In this document: positions 9,228-17,816 of the stretch, in pieces | Layout: each line of letters starts with the position of its first letter | Position numbering within the stretch: the stretch's first letter is position 1 | DNA from: SAR86 cluster bacterium | GTDB lineage: Bacteria > Pseudomonadota > Gammaproteobacteria > Magnimaribacterales > D2472 | Direction of reading: 5' to 3' | Assembly: GCA_016779505.1 (NCBI GenBank) | Contig: JADHNM010000003.1 | Span: forward strand, 1 to 40,886 | DNA: 40,886 bases | Notes under the pieces: generated by a model | What the model was told of the DNA's origin: nothing | Seen by the model: the letters and a program-made list of their open reading frames with translations, nothing else | Database searches by the model: none | Translations under genes and position numbers: made by a program

Positions 9228-11784
9228 ACTAAGAGCTAAGTTTTTAGAGTACTTCAGCAACAACGATCATGAAGTTGTTGAGTCTAGCCCATTGATACCA
9301 GCTAATGACGAGACGTTGTTATTTACAAATGCCGGAATGGTTCAATTTAAAGATGTCTTTTTGGGGTCTGATAAACGTTCTTATAAAAGAGCAACAACAA
9401 CTCAACGATGCATTCGGGCAGGCGGGAAGCATAATGATTTGGAGAATGTAGGTTATACCCTCAGGCATCATACGTTCTTTGAGATGTTGGGCAACTTTAG
9501 CTTTGGAGATTATTTTAAAGAAGAAGCAATTCAACTGGCATGGAATTTTTTAACAAATGAATTAAATTTAGAAAAAGAAAAATTATGGATTTCTGTTTTT
9601 AGAGAAGATGATGAGGCGGCAGAAATATGGTCATCAAAGATTGGTATTGATCCAGAGAGAATCGTACGATTGGATGAAGAAGATAATTTCTGGTCTATGG
9701 GTGATACAGGTCCCTGTGGACCTTGTTCTGAAATTTACTATGATCATGGCGAGCAATATGAAGGTACACCTCCAGGATCACCCGGGGATGATGGAGATAG
9801 ATTTGTAGAAATTTGGAATTTAGTCTTCATGCAATTTAATAGAGATGCTGCTGGTGAATTAACACCTTTACCTAAACCATCTGTTGATACCGGCATGGGC
9901 TTGGAGCGAGTTGCTGCAGTGATGCAAGGCGTAAATTCAAATTATGAAACAGATCTTTTCCTAAACCTTATTCAAGCCTCTGAAGATGCCATTCAGTCTC
10001 CTGGAGCACCATCTCATAAAGTAATTGCAGATCATATAAGAAGCGTTAGCTTTTTGATTGCCGATGGTATCACTCCTTCCAATGAAGGAAGAGGATATGT
10101 TCTCAGAAGAATCATGCGCAGAGCCATCCGTCATGGATACAAGCTTGGAGCCAAGGAACCATTTTTACATGCATTAGTGGATCCATTAGTAAAAGAAATG
10201 AACTCTGCGTTTCCAATGCTAGAATCTAATCAAAAACACATTGAGGAAACTATTCACAATGAAGAGAATAAGTTTCTTGAAACATTGGATAAAGGGATTG
10301 AAATTTTAGAAAAAGAAATTGCTGGCATGAGTTCAAAGATTATCCCTGGGGAAATTGTCTTTAAACTGCATGATACATTTGGCTTCCCTTTTGATCTAAC
10401 TGCAGATATTGCTCGTGAACAAGATTTAGAGTTAGATCAAGCAGGTTTTAAAAAATGCATGGAAGAGCAAATTAAAAATTCAAAATCCGCAAGTAAATTT
10501 AAAGGTACTCAATTAGATCTATCTGCAATTGATGAAACTCAATTTTTAGGCTATGACCGATTAAATGCAGAGGGGAAAGTTTTAGGATTATGGGATGACG
10601 ATCTGCAGGTAGATTCTGCAACTCCAGGAAAAGAATATATTCTTGCCTTGGACCAATCTCCATTTTATGCAGAGTCAGGGGGCCAGGTTGGGGATCAAGG
10701 AGAGTTTTCGGGTTCTAATGGAAGCGGGCAAGTGGTGGATTGTATTAAACAAGGAAAAATTTTTCTTCATAAGATTAATTTGGAAGAGGGCTCAATTAAC
10801 TTACATGATACTTTGAAACTTTCAGTCGCACCTATGATGAGAAGTGATGCGGCTTCTAATCATTCTGCAACTCATTTGATGCATGCAGCCTTAAAGCATG
10901 TGCTTGGCCATCATGTTGAGCAAAAAGGATCCCTTGTAGATTCTTCAAAGTTACGTTTTGATTTTTCACATCCCAAGGCTGTAACCAAAGATGAGCTTAA
11001 ACAAATAGAATTATTGGTTAATCAACAAACTCTAAGTAATGCTGAGGTAAAAACAGAATTAATGCAGCTTGATGATGCTATAGCGTCTGGTGCAGAGGCA
11101 ATGTTTGGAGAAAAATATGAGGATGAGGTCAGGGTTTTATCCATGGGCGATGGTTTCTCGGTAGAGCTTTGCGGCGGGACCCATGTATCGAGAACTGGCG
11201 ATATTGGGATGTTTACAATTTTAAGTGAATCCAGTGTTTCTTCCGGAGTGAGAAGGATTGAAGCCGTTACTGGCTTGAAAGCTGTGGAATTAATGCTAGA
11301 CATTCGATCTCAACTTCAAGATGTCCAAGGAATATTAAATGTTGGAGCTCCTCAGGTTAGCTCTAAAGTTGAAGATTTAATCAAAGAAAATAAATCTCTC
11401 AAAAAAGGAAATAAAATCAAAGACCAATCTACTGTTGAGATTAAAGAAGTCATTCATAAAATTAATAACTTTGATTTAGTCCTCATTGAAGCAGATACGC
11501 AAAACATTCAAGATCTGAGACAGTTGGTTGATAGCTCCAAAAAAGGTCAATCTGAAAGATGTGTTTTAATTTTTAGCCACCATGACTCAAAATTGCTTAT
11601 GGTCTGTGGGGTAACAGATGATATTCAAGAATCTCTTAGTGCCCATGATGTGATTCAAACAATAGCAAAAGCGACTAATGGAAAAGGGGGCGGACGTAAG
11701 GATTTTGCCCAAGGCGCAGGTGAGGCTGAAAATTTTAAAGAATTTGTTAATTCTATTCCTGATATCGTACAATCCATCGCTTAG
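9214..11784 (+). CDS. alaS: Alanine--tRNA ligase
   Basis: Charges tRNA-Ala and edits mischarged Ser or Gly. The catalytic domain starts with the conserved FTNAGMVQFKDVFLG. The editing domain carries the zinc motif HSATH (His550, His554) and CGGTHV (Cys653, His657). The C-terminal region ends in the GGGRKDFAQGAG motif of the C-Ala domain. At 856 residues it is close to E. coli (876). The ATG lies inside the end of the preceding hydrolase gene and gives the expected N-terminus (ELRAKFLEYF). lysC follows after 18 bases, the usual gammaproteobacterial order. Confidence 0.98.
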   Translation: MLTSELRAKFLEYFSNNDHEVVESSPLIPANDETLLFTNAGMVQFKDVFLGSDKRSYKRATTTQRCIRAGGKHNDLENVGYTLRHHTFFEMLGNFSFGDYFKEEAIQLAWNFLTNELNLEKEKLWISVFREDDEAAEIWSSKIGIDPERIVRLDEEDNFWSMGDTGPCGPCSEIYYDHGEQYEGTPPGSPGDDGDRFVEIWNLVFMQFNRDAAGELTPLPKPSVDTGMGLERVAAVMQGVNSNYETDLFLNLIQASEDAIQSPGAPSHKVIADHIRSVSFLIADGITPSNEGRGYVLRRIMRRAIRHGYKLGAKEPFLHALVDPLVKEMNSAFPMLESNQKHIEETIHNEENKFLETLDKGIEILEKEIAGMSSKIIPGEIVFKLHDTFGFPFDLTADIAREQDLELDQAGFKKCMEEQIKNSKSASKFKGTQLDLSAIDETQFLGYDRLNAEGKVLGLWDDDLQVDSATPGKEYILALDQSPFYAESGGQVGDQGEFSGSNGSGQVVDCIKQGKIFLHKINLEEGSINLHDTLKLSVAPMMRSDAASNHSATHLMHAALKHVLGHHVEQKGSLVDSSKLRFDFSHPKAVTKDELKQIELLVNQQTLSNAEVKTELMQLDDAIASGAEAMFGEKYEDEVRVLSMGDGFSVELCGGTHVSRTGDIGMFTILSESSVSSGVRRIEAVTGLKAVELMLDIRSQLQDVQGILNVGAPQVSSKVEDLIKENKSLKKGNKIKDQSTVEIKEVIHKINNFDLVLIEADTQNIQDLRQLVDSSKKGQSERCVLIFSHHDSKLLMVCGVTDDIQESLSAHDVIQTIAKATNGKGGGRKDFAQGAGEAENFKEFVNSIPDIVQSIA

Positions 11785-11802
11785 TTAGTAAGCTTCTTAA
11801 TT

Positions 11803-13014
11803 ATGGAAACGATAGTATTAAAATTTGGCGGGACTTCTGTTGGGTCACCCGATAGGATCACTGCTGTTGCAAATTTAATTAAGTCAGCCACTGAAGAAGC
11901 ATCACCTGTTGTGGTTGTTTCTGCCATGAGCGGAGAAACAAATCGTCTTATTGATTTAGCTAAATCCTTTGGTTCTGAGCCAAATAAAAGAGAATTCGAT
12001 GCGCTTGTTTCAACTGGTGAGATGGTTAGCGCGTCATTGGTTGCAATTGCCTTAAATCAATTAGGCCTTAAGGCCAAATCATTATCAGCCGCTCAATTTG
12101 GAATGAAAACAACTTCTAATTTTTCACGTGCAAAGATCCTTGATCTTGATAAAAATATTATTTTTAAAACCATCGAAGATGGCTATATCCCAATCATTAC
12201 TGGATTTCAGGGGGTTACCAACGAGGGAGATACTACTACCATGGGTAGAGGTGGCAGCGATACTACTGCAGTGGCAATAGCAGCCTCAATAAAATCTAAG
12301 CGCTGTGATATATACACCGATGTTGATGGCATCTATACAACTGATCCTAGAATAGTGCCTGATGCAAAAAAACTTGACTCAATAAGCATAGAGGAAATGT
12401 TGGAACTAGCAGGTCAGGGTGCTAAAGTTATGCAGATACGCGCTGTTGAATTTGCAAATAAATATAAAGTTTTAGTTAGAGTTTTATCAAGCTTTGAGCC
12501 AGGTTCAGGCACACTTATTTTACAGGAGGAAGATGGAATGGAAGATGCTGTTATTACAGGTATTGCTTCTCAAACAGATCAGACTAAGTTTACTCTTCAT
12601 GGAGTGGTAGATACTCCAGGGATTGCCTCTGGTATTTTAAGCCCAGTCAGCGAAGCTGGCATTGAAGTAGATGTTATTGTTCAGAATGTTAGTGTCTCGG
12701 GAAAAACAGACTTTACATTTACCGTCGGAACTTCTGATAGGGTTGAAGTGGAATCTGTTTTAAAAGAAAAAATGCAAGGTATCTCGTTTGATGAGTTAAT
12801 TATTGATGAAGGCATAGGCAAGGTTTCGTTGGTGGGTGTAGGGATGCGTTCCCATGCTGGAATAGCAAGCACAGCATTTAACGCCCTGGCTGATGCTGGT
12901 ATTAACATTCAAATGATCAGCACCTCAGAGATCAAAATTACAATTGTAATTTCTAAAGAGCAATTAGAGGATGCAGTTAAGACTTTGCACGAAGCCTTTA
13001 ATTTAGGAGACTAA
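11803..13014 (+). CDS. lysC: Aspartate kinase
   Basis: Phosphorylates aspartate, the first step to lysine, threonine and methionine. The kinase domain opens with KFGGTSVGSPDRI (Lys7) and contains the TTMGRGGSDTTAVA nucleotide/substrate region. Two ACT regulatory domains occupy about residues 265-403. Length 403 matches the Pseudomonas-type enzyme, normally inhibited by lysine and/or threonine; it is not fused to homoserine dehydrogenase. There is no room for a lysine riboswitch in the 18-base gap after alaS, so control is probably allosteric. The stop overlaps the next start by one base (TAATG). Confidence 0.96.
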   Translation: METIVLKFGGTSVGSPDRITAVANLIKSATEEASPVVVVSAMSGETNRLIDLAKSFGSEPNKREFDALVSTGEMVSASLVAIALNQLGLKAKSLSAAQFGMKTTSNFSRAKILDLDKNIIFKTIEDGYIPIITGFQGVTNEGDTTTMGRGGSDTTAVAIAASIKSKRCDIYTDVDGIYTTDPRIVPDAKKLDSISIEEMLELAGQGAKVMQIRAVEFANKYKVLVRVLSSFEPGSGTLILQEEDGMEDAVITGIASQTDQTKFTLHGVVDTPGIASGILSPVSEAGIEVDVIVQNVSVSGKTDFTFTVGTSDRVEVESVLKEKMQGISFDELIIDEGIGKVSLVGVGMRSHAGIASTAFNALADAGINIQMISTSEIKITIVISKEQLEDAVKTLHEAFNLGD

Positions 13015-14348
13015 TGTACGATCTAATTTTAAAGAATGGAACCCTCGTAAATGAAGGGTCAATCTATGAATCTGATATTGCTATTAAAGGAGATCGAATT
13101 GAAAAAATTTCTTCTTCGATAGACGCAGAAGCAAAAAAAATAATAGACCTTGATGGCAAATATATTTTGCCAGGTTTAATCGATGATCAAGTCCACTTCA
13201 GAGAACCTGGCCTGACGCACAAAGGCAACATTCAATCTGAAAGCAGAGCAGGCTTAGCAGGAGGCGTGACTAGTTATTTTGAAATGCCTAATGTGAATCC
13301 AACTACAACCAATCGAAAGAATTTACAGGCTAAGTTTGATCTTGCAGCAACTAAATCGCATGCAAATTACTCCTTTTACATGGGGGCAAGCAATACAAAC
13401 ATTGATGAAATCAAACAATTAGACAATACCCTTGCTTGTGGGCTTAAAGTTTTCATGGGGGCTTCAACCGGAGACATGCTGGTCGATAACCAAGATACCC
13501 TTGAAGCCATATTCAGAGAAGCGCCTGTTAATATTGTTACGCATTGTGAAGACACTCCAACCATTATTGAAAATGAGAAGGCAATTATCGCTGAATATGG
13601 AGAAGACATTGATGCAAAGTTCCATCCCAGAATAAGAGATGCGGCATCGTGTCTAAAATCATCTCAATTGGCTTATGACTTAGCAACAAAACATGGCTCA
13701 AATCTTCATATCCTGCATTTAACCACTGCAGATGAGATGAAATTATTCACAGAGGGAGAAATAACAGGTAAAAAAATCACTGCTGAGGTTTGTGTGCATC
13801 ACTTATTTTTTAGTGAAGCTGATTATGAAACGCGTGGAAATTTTATTAAATGCAATCCCAGCGTAAAATCAGAGCAAGACAGGTTAGCGCTGATTGATGC
13901 TGTGCAAAAAAATAAGATTGATATTATTGCAACAGACCATGCTCCTCATACACTTGAAGAAAAACAACAACCATATTTGCAAGCTCCAAGTGGACTACCT
14001 CTCAATCAACATTCATTGCTTGTTTTATTAGATTTTTATAACAAAGGAATATTTACTCTGGAACAAATTGTTCAGAAAACCAGTCATAACATTGCTGAGC
14101 GCTTCCAAATAAAAGATAGGGGTTATATAAGAGAGGGATCTTTTGCTGACCTTGCTATCGTAGACTTAAGTGCAAACACTTTGGTTACCAATGAAAATAT
14201 TTTATATCATTGTGGTTGGTCTCCCTTCATAGACTACACTTTTCCTGCTGCTGTTGTTCATACAATAATCAATGGTGAGATTGTTTTTGAAGATGGGGTT
14301 TTGAAAGAGCAATTGCCTATTGGCAGTCGAATTGAATTTAATAGATAG
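13014..14348 (+). CDS. Dihydroorotase, amidohydrolase family (Bacteroidetes-like)
   Basis: Third step of pyrimidine synthesis: reversible cyclisation of carbamoyl-aspartate to dihydroorotate. The TIM-barrel amidohydrolase signatures are HFREPGLTHKG at 61-71, EMPNVNPTT near 90-98, carbamylated-lysine candidate Lys145 (CGLKVFMGAS), His177, His235 and catalytic Asp308 (ATDHAPH). The metal motif usually reads HxH, but here residues 59-61 are Q-V-H. From memory the same DDQVHFREPGLTHK wording is typical of Bacteroidetes dihydroorotases, so this looks like that subfamily and not a damaged enzyme. It is coupled to lysC by a 1-base overlap and sits where csrA is usually found in gammaproteobacteria. 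Other cyclic amidohydrolases (allantoinase, hydantoinase) are less likely given the EMPN and FREPG motifs. Confidence 0.88.
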   Translation: MYDLILKNGTLVNEGSIYESDIAIKGDRIEKISSSIDAEAKKIIDLDGKYILPGLIDDQVHFREPGLTHKGNIQSESRAGLAGGVTSYFEMPNVNPTTTNRKNLQAKFDLAATKSHANYSFYMGASNTNIDEIKQLDNTLACGLKVFMGASTGDMLVDNQDTLEAIFREAPVNIVTHCEDTPTIIENEKAIIAEYGEDIDAKFHPRIRDAASCLKSSQLAYDLATKHGSNLHILHLTTADEMKLFTEGEITGKKITAEVCVHHLFFSEADYETRGNFIKCNPSVKSEQDRLALIDAVQKNKIDIIATDHAPHTLEEKQQPYLQAPSGLPLNQHSLLVLLDFYNKGIFTLEQIVQKTSHNIAERFQIKDRGYIREGSFADLAIVDLSANTLVTNENILYHCGWSPFIDYTFPAAVVHTIINGEIVFEDGVLKEQLPIGSRIEFNR

Positions 14349-14372
14349 TATTATTTTCTTCTTTTAAAGCGT

Positions 14373-14378
14373 TATAAT
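14373..14378 (+). promoter_or_regulatory. -10 box for tRNA-Ser
   Basis: A perfect TATAAT lies 16 bases before the tRNA-Ser 5' end, in the 46-base gap after the dihydroorotase stop. The -35 region is weak (TTATTT, 16 bases upstream). It suggests that the tRNA is transcribed on its own as well as by read-through. Confidence 0.5.
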
Positions 14379-14394
14379 TCCTGTCCAAAAAATC

Positions 14395-14484
14395 GGAGAG
14401 TTGGCTGAGTGGTCGAAAGCGCCTCCCTGCTAAGGAGGTATACGGGCAACTGTATCGAGGGTTCGAATCCCTCACTCTCCGCCA
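14395..14484 (+). tRNA. tRNA-Ser (anticodon GCU)
   Basis: A 90-base class II tRNA with acceptor GGAGAGT/ACTCTCC, anticodon loop CTGCTAA (anticodon GCT, reads AGC/AGU), a long variable arm between anticodon and T arms, T loop TTCGAAT, discriminator G and an encoded CCA. The same isoacceptor follows csrA downstream of alaS in E. coli and in Pseudomonas, so it is a synteny anchor here. The convergent GNAT gene ends 3 bases after the CCA. Confidence 0.97.
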
Positions 14485-14487
14485 GTT

Positions 14488-15021
14488 TTATATATCCTTT
14501 TCCATTCTAACCATTGGAACAGTTTTGCCTGATTGTGTTTGATATAAGATCTCTTCTATCGGCTGATAGCCCTTAGCTTTATATAAAAATAAACCTGATT
14601 GTGTGGCCATTAATTCACATTTCTTAAAACCCAACTTTTTTGCCGCTTGCTCTCCTAAACTCATAACTAGAGAGCCAACTCCCATTCTTATCCAGTTGGG
14701 ATGTGTATACATAGCTCTAATTCGAGCTGAATCTGTCGCCGGAATAAGAAACTTATCATCTCTATTGGGCGTATGATTGCCACCAAACAAAGTCTCTCTG
14801 TTACTCCATCCACCACATCCAACAAAATTTGTATCACTGAAGATCATAAAATAAGTTTGATCTTTGATAAGCTGATCATCCAGCCCCATGCTATCGAACG
14901 AAGCCTCTAATTGATCAGAATTAAGTAAGGGTCCCAAGAGTTGGGTGATTGATAGTTTCATCAACTTTTGGATAGCTGGAATATCATCAAGCTCGGCTAT
15001 TCTATGAGTAAACTCATGCAT
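14488..15021 (-). CDS. GNAT family N-acetyltransferase
   Basis: Acyltransferase using acetyl-CoA; the acceptor is unknown. The GNAT fold is seen as an N-terminal HRIAELDDIPAIQKLM strand-helix, a central beta strand YFMIFSDTNFVGCGGW, the acetyl-CoA loop RMGVGS (R-x-x-G-x-G/A type) at about 130, and the C-terminal GLFLYKAKGYQ motif. Length 177 is normal. It is convergent with tRNA-Ser and divergent from the helicase. Nothing around it points to a substrate. Confidence 0.85.
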   Translation of the reverse strand: MHEFTHRIAELDDIPAIQKLMKLSITQLLGPLLNSDQLEASFDSMGLDDQLIKDQTYFMIFSDTNFVGCGGWSNRETLFGGNHTPNRDDKFLIPATDSARIRAMYTHPNWIRMGVGSLVMSLGEQAAKKLGFKKCELMATQSGLFLYKAKGYQPIEEILYQTQSGKTVPMVRMEKDI

Positions 15022-15099
15022 ATTTTTGTATTTTAATCTCCATGATTATTATAGTAACTGTTAAAATATTTTTATAAATTTCTCCTATTTTTTTATTGC

Positions 15100-16407
15100 A
15101 TGAGCCCATCAAATTCAGAAAGTCCTGTATCTGCATTCGATAGAACTCTTGAAGATATCTTGGAATTGCTAAATGAGGATACTCAGCATTTTATTTATCT
15201 AACTGGCGCAGCGGGAACTGGTAAAACAACTCTGATAGAGAGAGTGAAAGATGAGTGTTTGCTTAAAAAAATGGTTGTCGCTCCCACTGGAGTTGCAGCA
15301 TTAAATATTGGTGGGAGTACTATTAATTCAGCATTTAGAATTGGCTTTGATACCTTTCCGGTGATTCAAGAATCAAAGGATCCACGCTTTAAAAAATTAT
15401 TAAAAAACCTTGAGTTACTCATTATCGATGAAATTTCTATGGTTAGAGCGCCCATGCTTGATGCCATTTCAGAAACCTTACAAATACATCGTAATTCATC
15501 CAAGCCCTTTGGCGGAATCCATGTTCTGGCATGTGGTGATTTGTTTCAGTTACCCCCGGTAGTTAAAGAGAATGAGGAAACTGCAATTTTTGAAAGATAT
15601 CAATCAGTCTATTTTTTTAGTGCAGATAATTTTCAAGCCATTGAAAAGCCATCTTTTTTTGAATTGGTGAGCTCATTCAGGCAACAAGATGATAAAGAGT
15701 TTTATGATTTGTTGAATAATATTCGTCTTGGTAAGAACCTTGAAGCCTCGATCAAGAAAATTAATCAGACCTGTCATAATCCAGAATTTGATACTGAGTC
15801 ATCACTTATTATTACCTCAAGAAAGTATCGAGCCGAACAAATCAATGAGGAGATGTTAAATTTGATAGATGGTCCAGCGACTGCTGCAAAATCAAAAGAG
15901 CAAGGTGAGCTCAATGAAAATGATTTACCAGCTCCAAGAGAACTGCGTGTTAAAGAGGATGCCAAGGTTATGTTTATTAAAAATGATCCTGATGGGAGAT
16001 GGGTCAATGGAACTATTGGAGTCGTGATTGATTGTTCAGATAAAAACAAGAAAGTGATCAAGGTTAAAGTTGAAAAAGAGGTATTTAAAGTAAAAAGAGA
16101 AGAATGGAATAAAGTCAGGTATGTCTATGATGAATTTAATGATGAAATGGAAGAAGAGGTTGTCTCTTCTTTTAAACAATTTCCACTGAAACTAGGTTGG
16201 GCAGTTACCATTCATAAAGCCCAAGGTTTAACTCTTGAAAGTTGCTCTGTTGATCTTGGTGATGGAGCTTTTGCAACTGGTCAAGCATATGTTGCTCTTA
16301 GTCGATGCAAAACCTTAGACTCCTTAAATCTATATAGAGAACTTAAAGTCAGAGACGCTTTGGTTGATCCAGACATTCAAGATTTTCATGCAGAACACTT
16401 TGGATAG
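15100..16407 (+). CDS. Pif1/RecD-like superfamily 1B helicase
   Basis: ATP-dependent 5'-3' type DNA helicase of the Pif1 family. Walker A is GAAGTGKT at 36-43, followed by APTGVAALN (motif Ia) and Walker B LLIIDEIS (Asp110, Glu111), then GDLFQLPPV (motif III) and SSFRQ (motif IV). The C-terminal half has GWAVTIHKAQGLTLE (motif V region) and YVALSRC (motif VI). At 435 residues it is a compact bacterial Pif1. Biological roles of such proteins include G-quadruplex and fork processing, but its own task is unknown. The ATG at 15100 has no clear ribosome site; the T-rich 78-base gap shared with the GNAT gene must hold its promoter. Confidence 0.88.
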   Translation: MSPSNSESPVSAFDRTLEDILELLNEDTQHFIYLTGAAGTGKTTLIERVKDECLLKKMVVAPTGVAALNIGGSTINSAFRIGFDTFPVIQESKDPRFKKLLKNLELLIIDEISMVRAPMLDAISETLQIHRNSSKPFGGIHVLACGDLFQLPPVVKENEETAIFERYQSVYFFSADNFQAIEKPSFFELVSSFRQQDDKEFYDLLNNIRLGKNLEASIKKINQTCHNPEFDTESSLIITSRKYRAEQINEEMLNLIDGPATAAKSKEQGELNENDLPAPRELRVKEDAKVMFIKNDPDGRWVNGTIGVVIDCSDKNKKVIKVKVEKEVFKVKREEWNKVRYVYDEFNDEMEEEVVSSFKQFPLKLGWAVTIHKAQGLTLESCSVDLGDGAFATGQAYVALSRCKTLDSLNLYRELKVRDALVDPDIQDFHAEHFG

Positions 16408-16443
16408 TTCTACAATGGAACTTTACTTTTTACAATTGAGTCC

Positions 16444-17814
16444 ATGGAAAATCTGATATCTCACATTTCTGAATTTATTATTAAATTTTCTGATTTTGTT
16501 TGGGAGTGGAATGCTCCGTTTTTAGTTGGGGCAGGCATATACTTTCTTATTTTCTCAAAACTTACTCCTTTTAAATATATCCGTCATGCCTTCGACTTAA
16601 TTAGAGGCAAGCATACAAAACAAGAAGACATTGGAGAGGTCACTCATTTCCAAGCTTTAACTACAGCATTATCAGGCACCATTGGTCTAGGAAATATTTC
16701 TGGTGTTGCCCTTGCTATTGGTTATGGCGGTCCAGGAGTAATTTTTTGGATGTGGGTGACTGCAATTGTAGGCATAGCAACTAAATTTTTTACTTGCACT
16801 TTATCTGTCATGTATCGAGATGTGGATGAAGATGGCACAGTCCGCAGCGGACCAATGTACATTATTAAAAACGCACTTCCAAAGTCTATGATGCCATTGG
16901 CATATTTTTTTGCAGCCGCCGGCTTAATTGGTGCTTTACCAGGATTTCAAAGCAATCAAATGGTTCAAATGCTTGAAACGATACCAATATTTGATTTCAA
17001 ACATTTTAATTTAATAGCCGGAATAGTCTTGGCTGCAATCACTGGAGCTATAATTTTTGGCGGATTGGTGAGAATAGCAAAGGTTTCTCAGTGGCTTGTA
17101 CCCTTTATGAGTATCTTATATTTTGGCTCTATCATGGTTGCGCTAATATTAAATTTTGATGCGGTTATTCCTGCATTTCAAATTATTATCAAAGATGCTT
17201 TTACAGGCTCTGCAGTTGCTGGGGGAAGTGTTATAGCTGTAATTATCATGGGTGTTAAAAGAAGCGCTCATTCCAATGAAGCAGGCATAGGAACAGAGTC
17301 ACTTGTTCATGGTGCTGCAAAAACTTCAAATCCAGTTAAACAAGGCTTGGTTGCTATGCTAGGACCAATTTTTGATACTTTAATAATGTGCACATCTACT
17401 GCATTGTTAATTATTATTTCAGGTGTTTGGTTAAACATAGGCTCAGGTGTTGAGGGCGTTAAATTAACTGCCGAAGCATTTAGCGTTCTTCTTGGTCCTA
17501 TGGGATATGCAATTTTGCTTATCTGTGTCGTCAGTTTTGGAGCAAGTACTATCTTTACTTACTCATTTTATGGCTCTGCTTGCGCCCAATTTTTATTTGG
17601 TAAAAAAGGAGTAAAAGTTTATCAGTGGGTCATTATTTTCTTTGTTATCGTCTTTGCAGTCATACCCGTGAAGACCGCCATTGCTGTTATTGATCTTTCA
17701 TTTGCATTTATGGCAATACCAACATTAATTTCATCAGTTTGGTTGGCGCCGAAGGTGATTGAAAAGGCAAAAGATTATTTTGCAACTCTGGAGTCTAAAG
17801 CTTCTTCTGTTTAA
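16444..17814 (+). CDS. Sodium:alanine (AGCS) family symporter
   Basis: Inner-membrane Na+-coupled amino acid importer (alanine/glycine type). Family signatures are TALSGTIGLGNISGVALAI near 75-95, GGPGVIFWMW, and KRSAHSNEAGIGTE near 275-288, with about ten or eleven hydrophobic segments. Length 456 is normal. It follows the helicase by 36 bases and converges on the FAD oxidoreductase with a 2-base gap. The substrate cannot be fixed from sequence alone; alanine, glycine or serine are usual. Confidence 0.92.
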   Translation: MENLISHISEFIIKFSDFVWEWNAPFLVGAGIYFLIFSKLTPFKYIRHAFDLIRGKHTKQEDIGEVTHFQALTTALSGTIGLGNISGVALAIGYGGPGVIFWMWVTAIVGIATKFFTCTLSVMYRDVDEDGTVRSGPMYIIKNALPKSMMPLAYFFAAAGLIGALPGFQSNQMVQMLETIPIFDFKHFNLIAGIVLAAITGAIIFGGLVRIAKVSQWLVPFMSILYFGSIMVALILNFDAVIPAFQIIIKDAFTGSAVAGGSVIAVIIMGVKRSAHSNEAGIGTESLVHGAAKTSNPVKQGLVAMLGPIFDTLIMCTSTALLIIISGVWLNIGSGVEGVKLTAEAFSVLLGPMGYAILLICVVSFGASTIFTYSFYGSACAQFLFGKKGVKVYQWVIIFFVIVFAVIPVKTAIAVIDLSFAFMAIPTLISSVWLAPKVIEKAKDYFATLESKASSV

Positions 17815-17816
17815 GT

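Noticed and set aside
11785..11802. Lysine riboswitch in front of lysC
   Set aside because: Only 18 bases separate alaS and lysC, far too short for the aptamer.
14395..14484. tRNA-Ser as an integration site of a mobile island
   Set aside because: No integrase, no direct repeat of the tRNA 3' end, and flanking genes are ordinary housekeeping and membrane genes.
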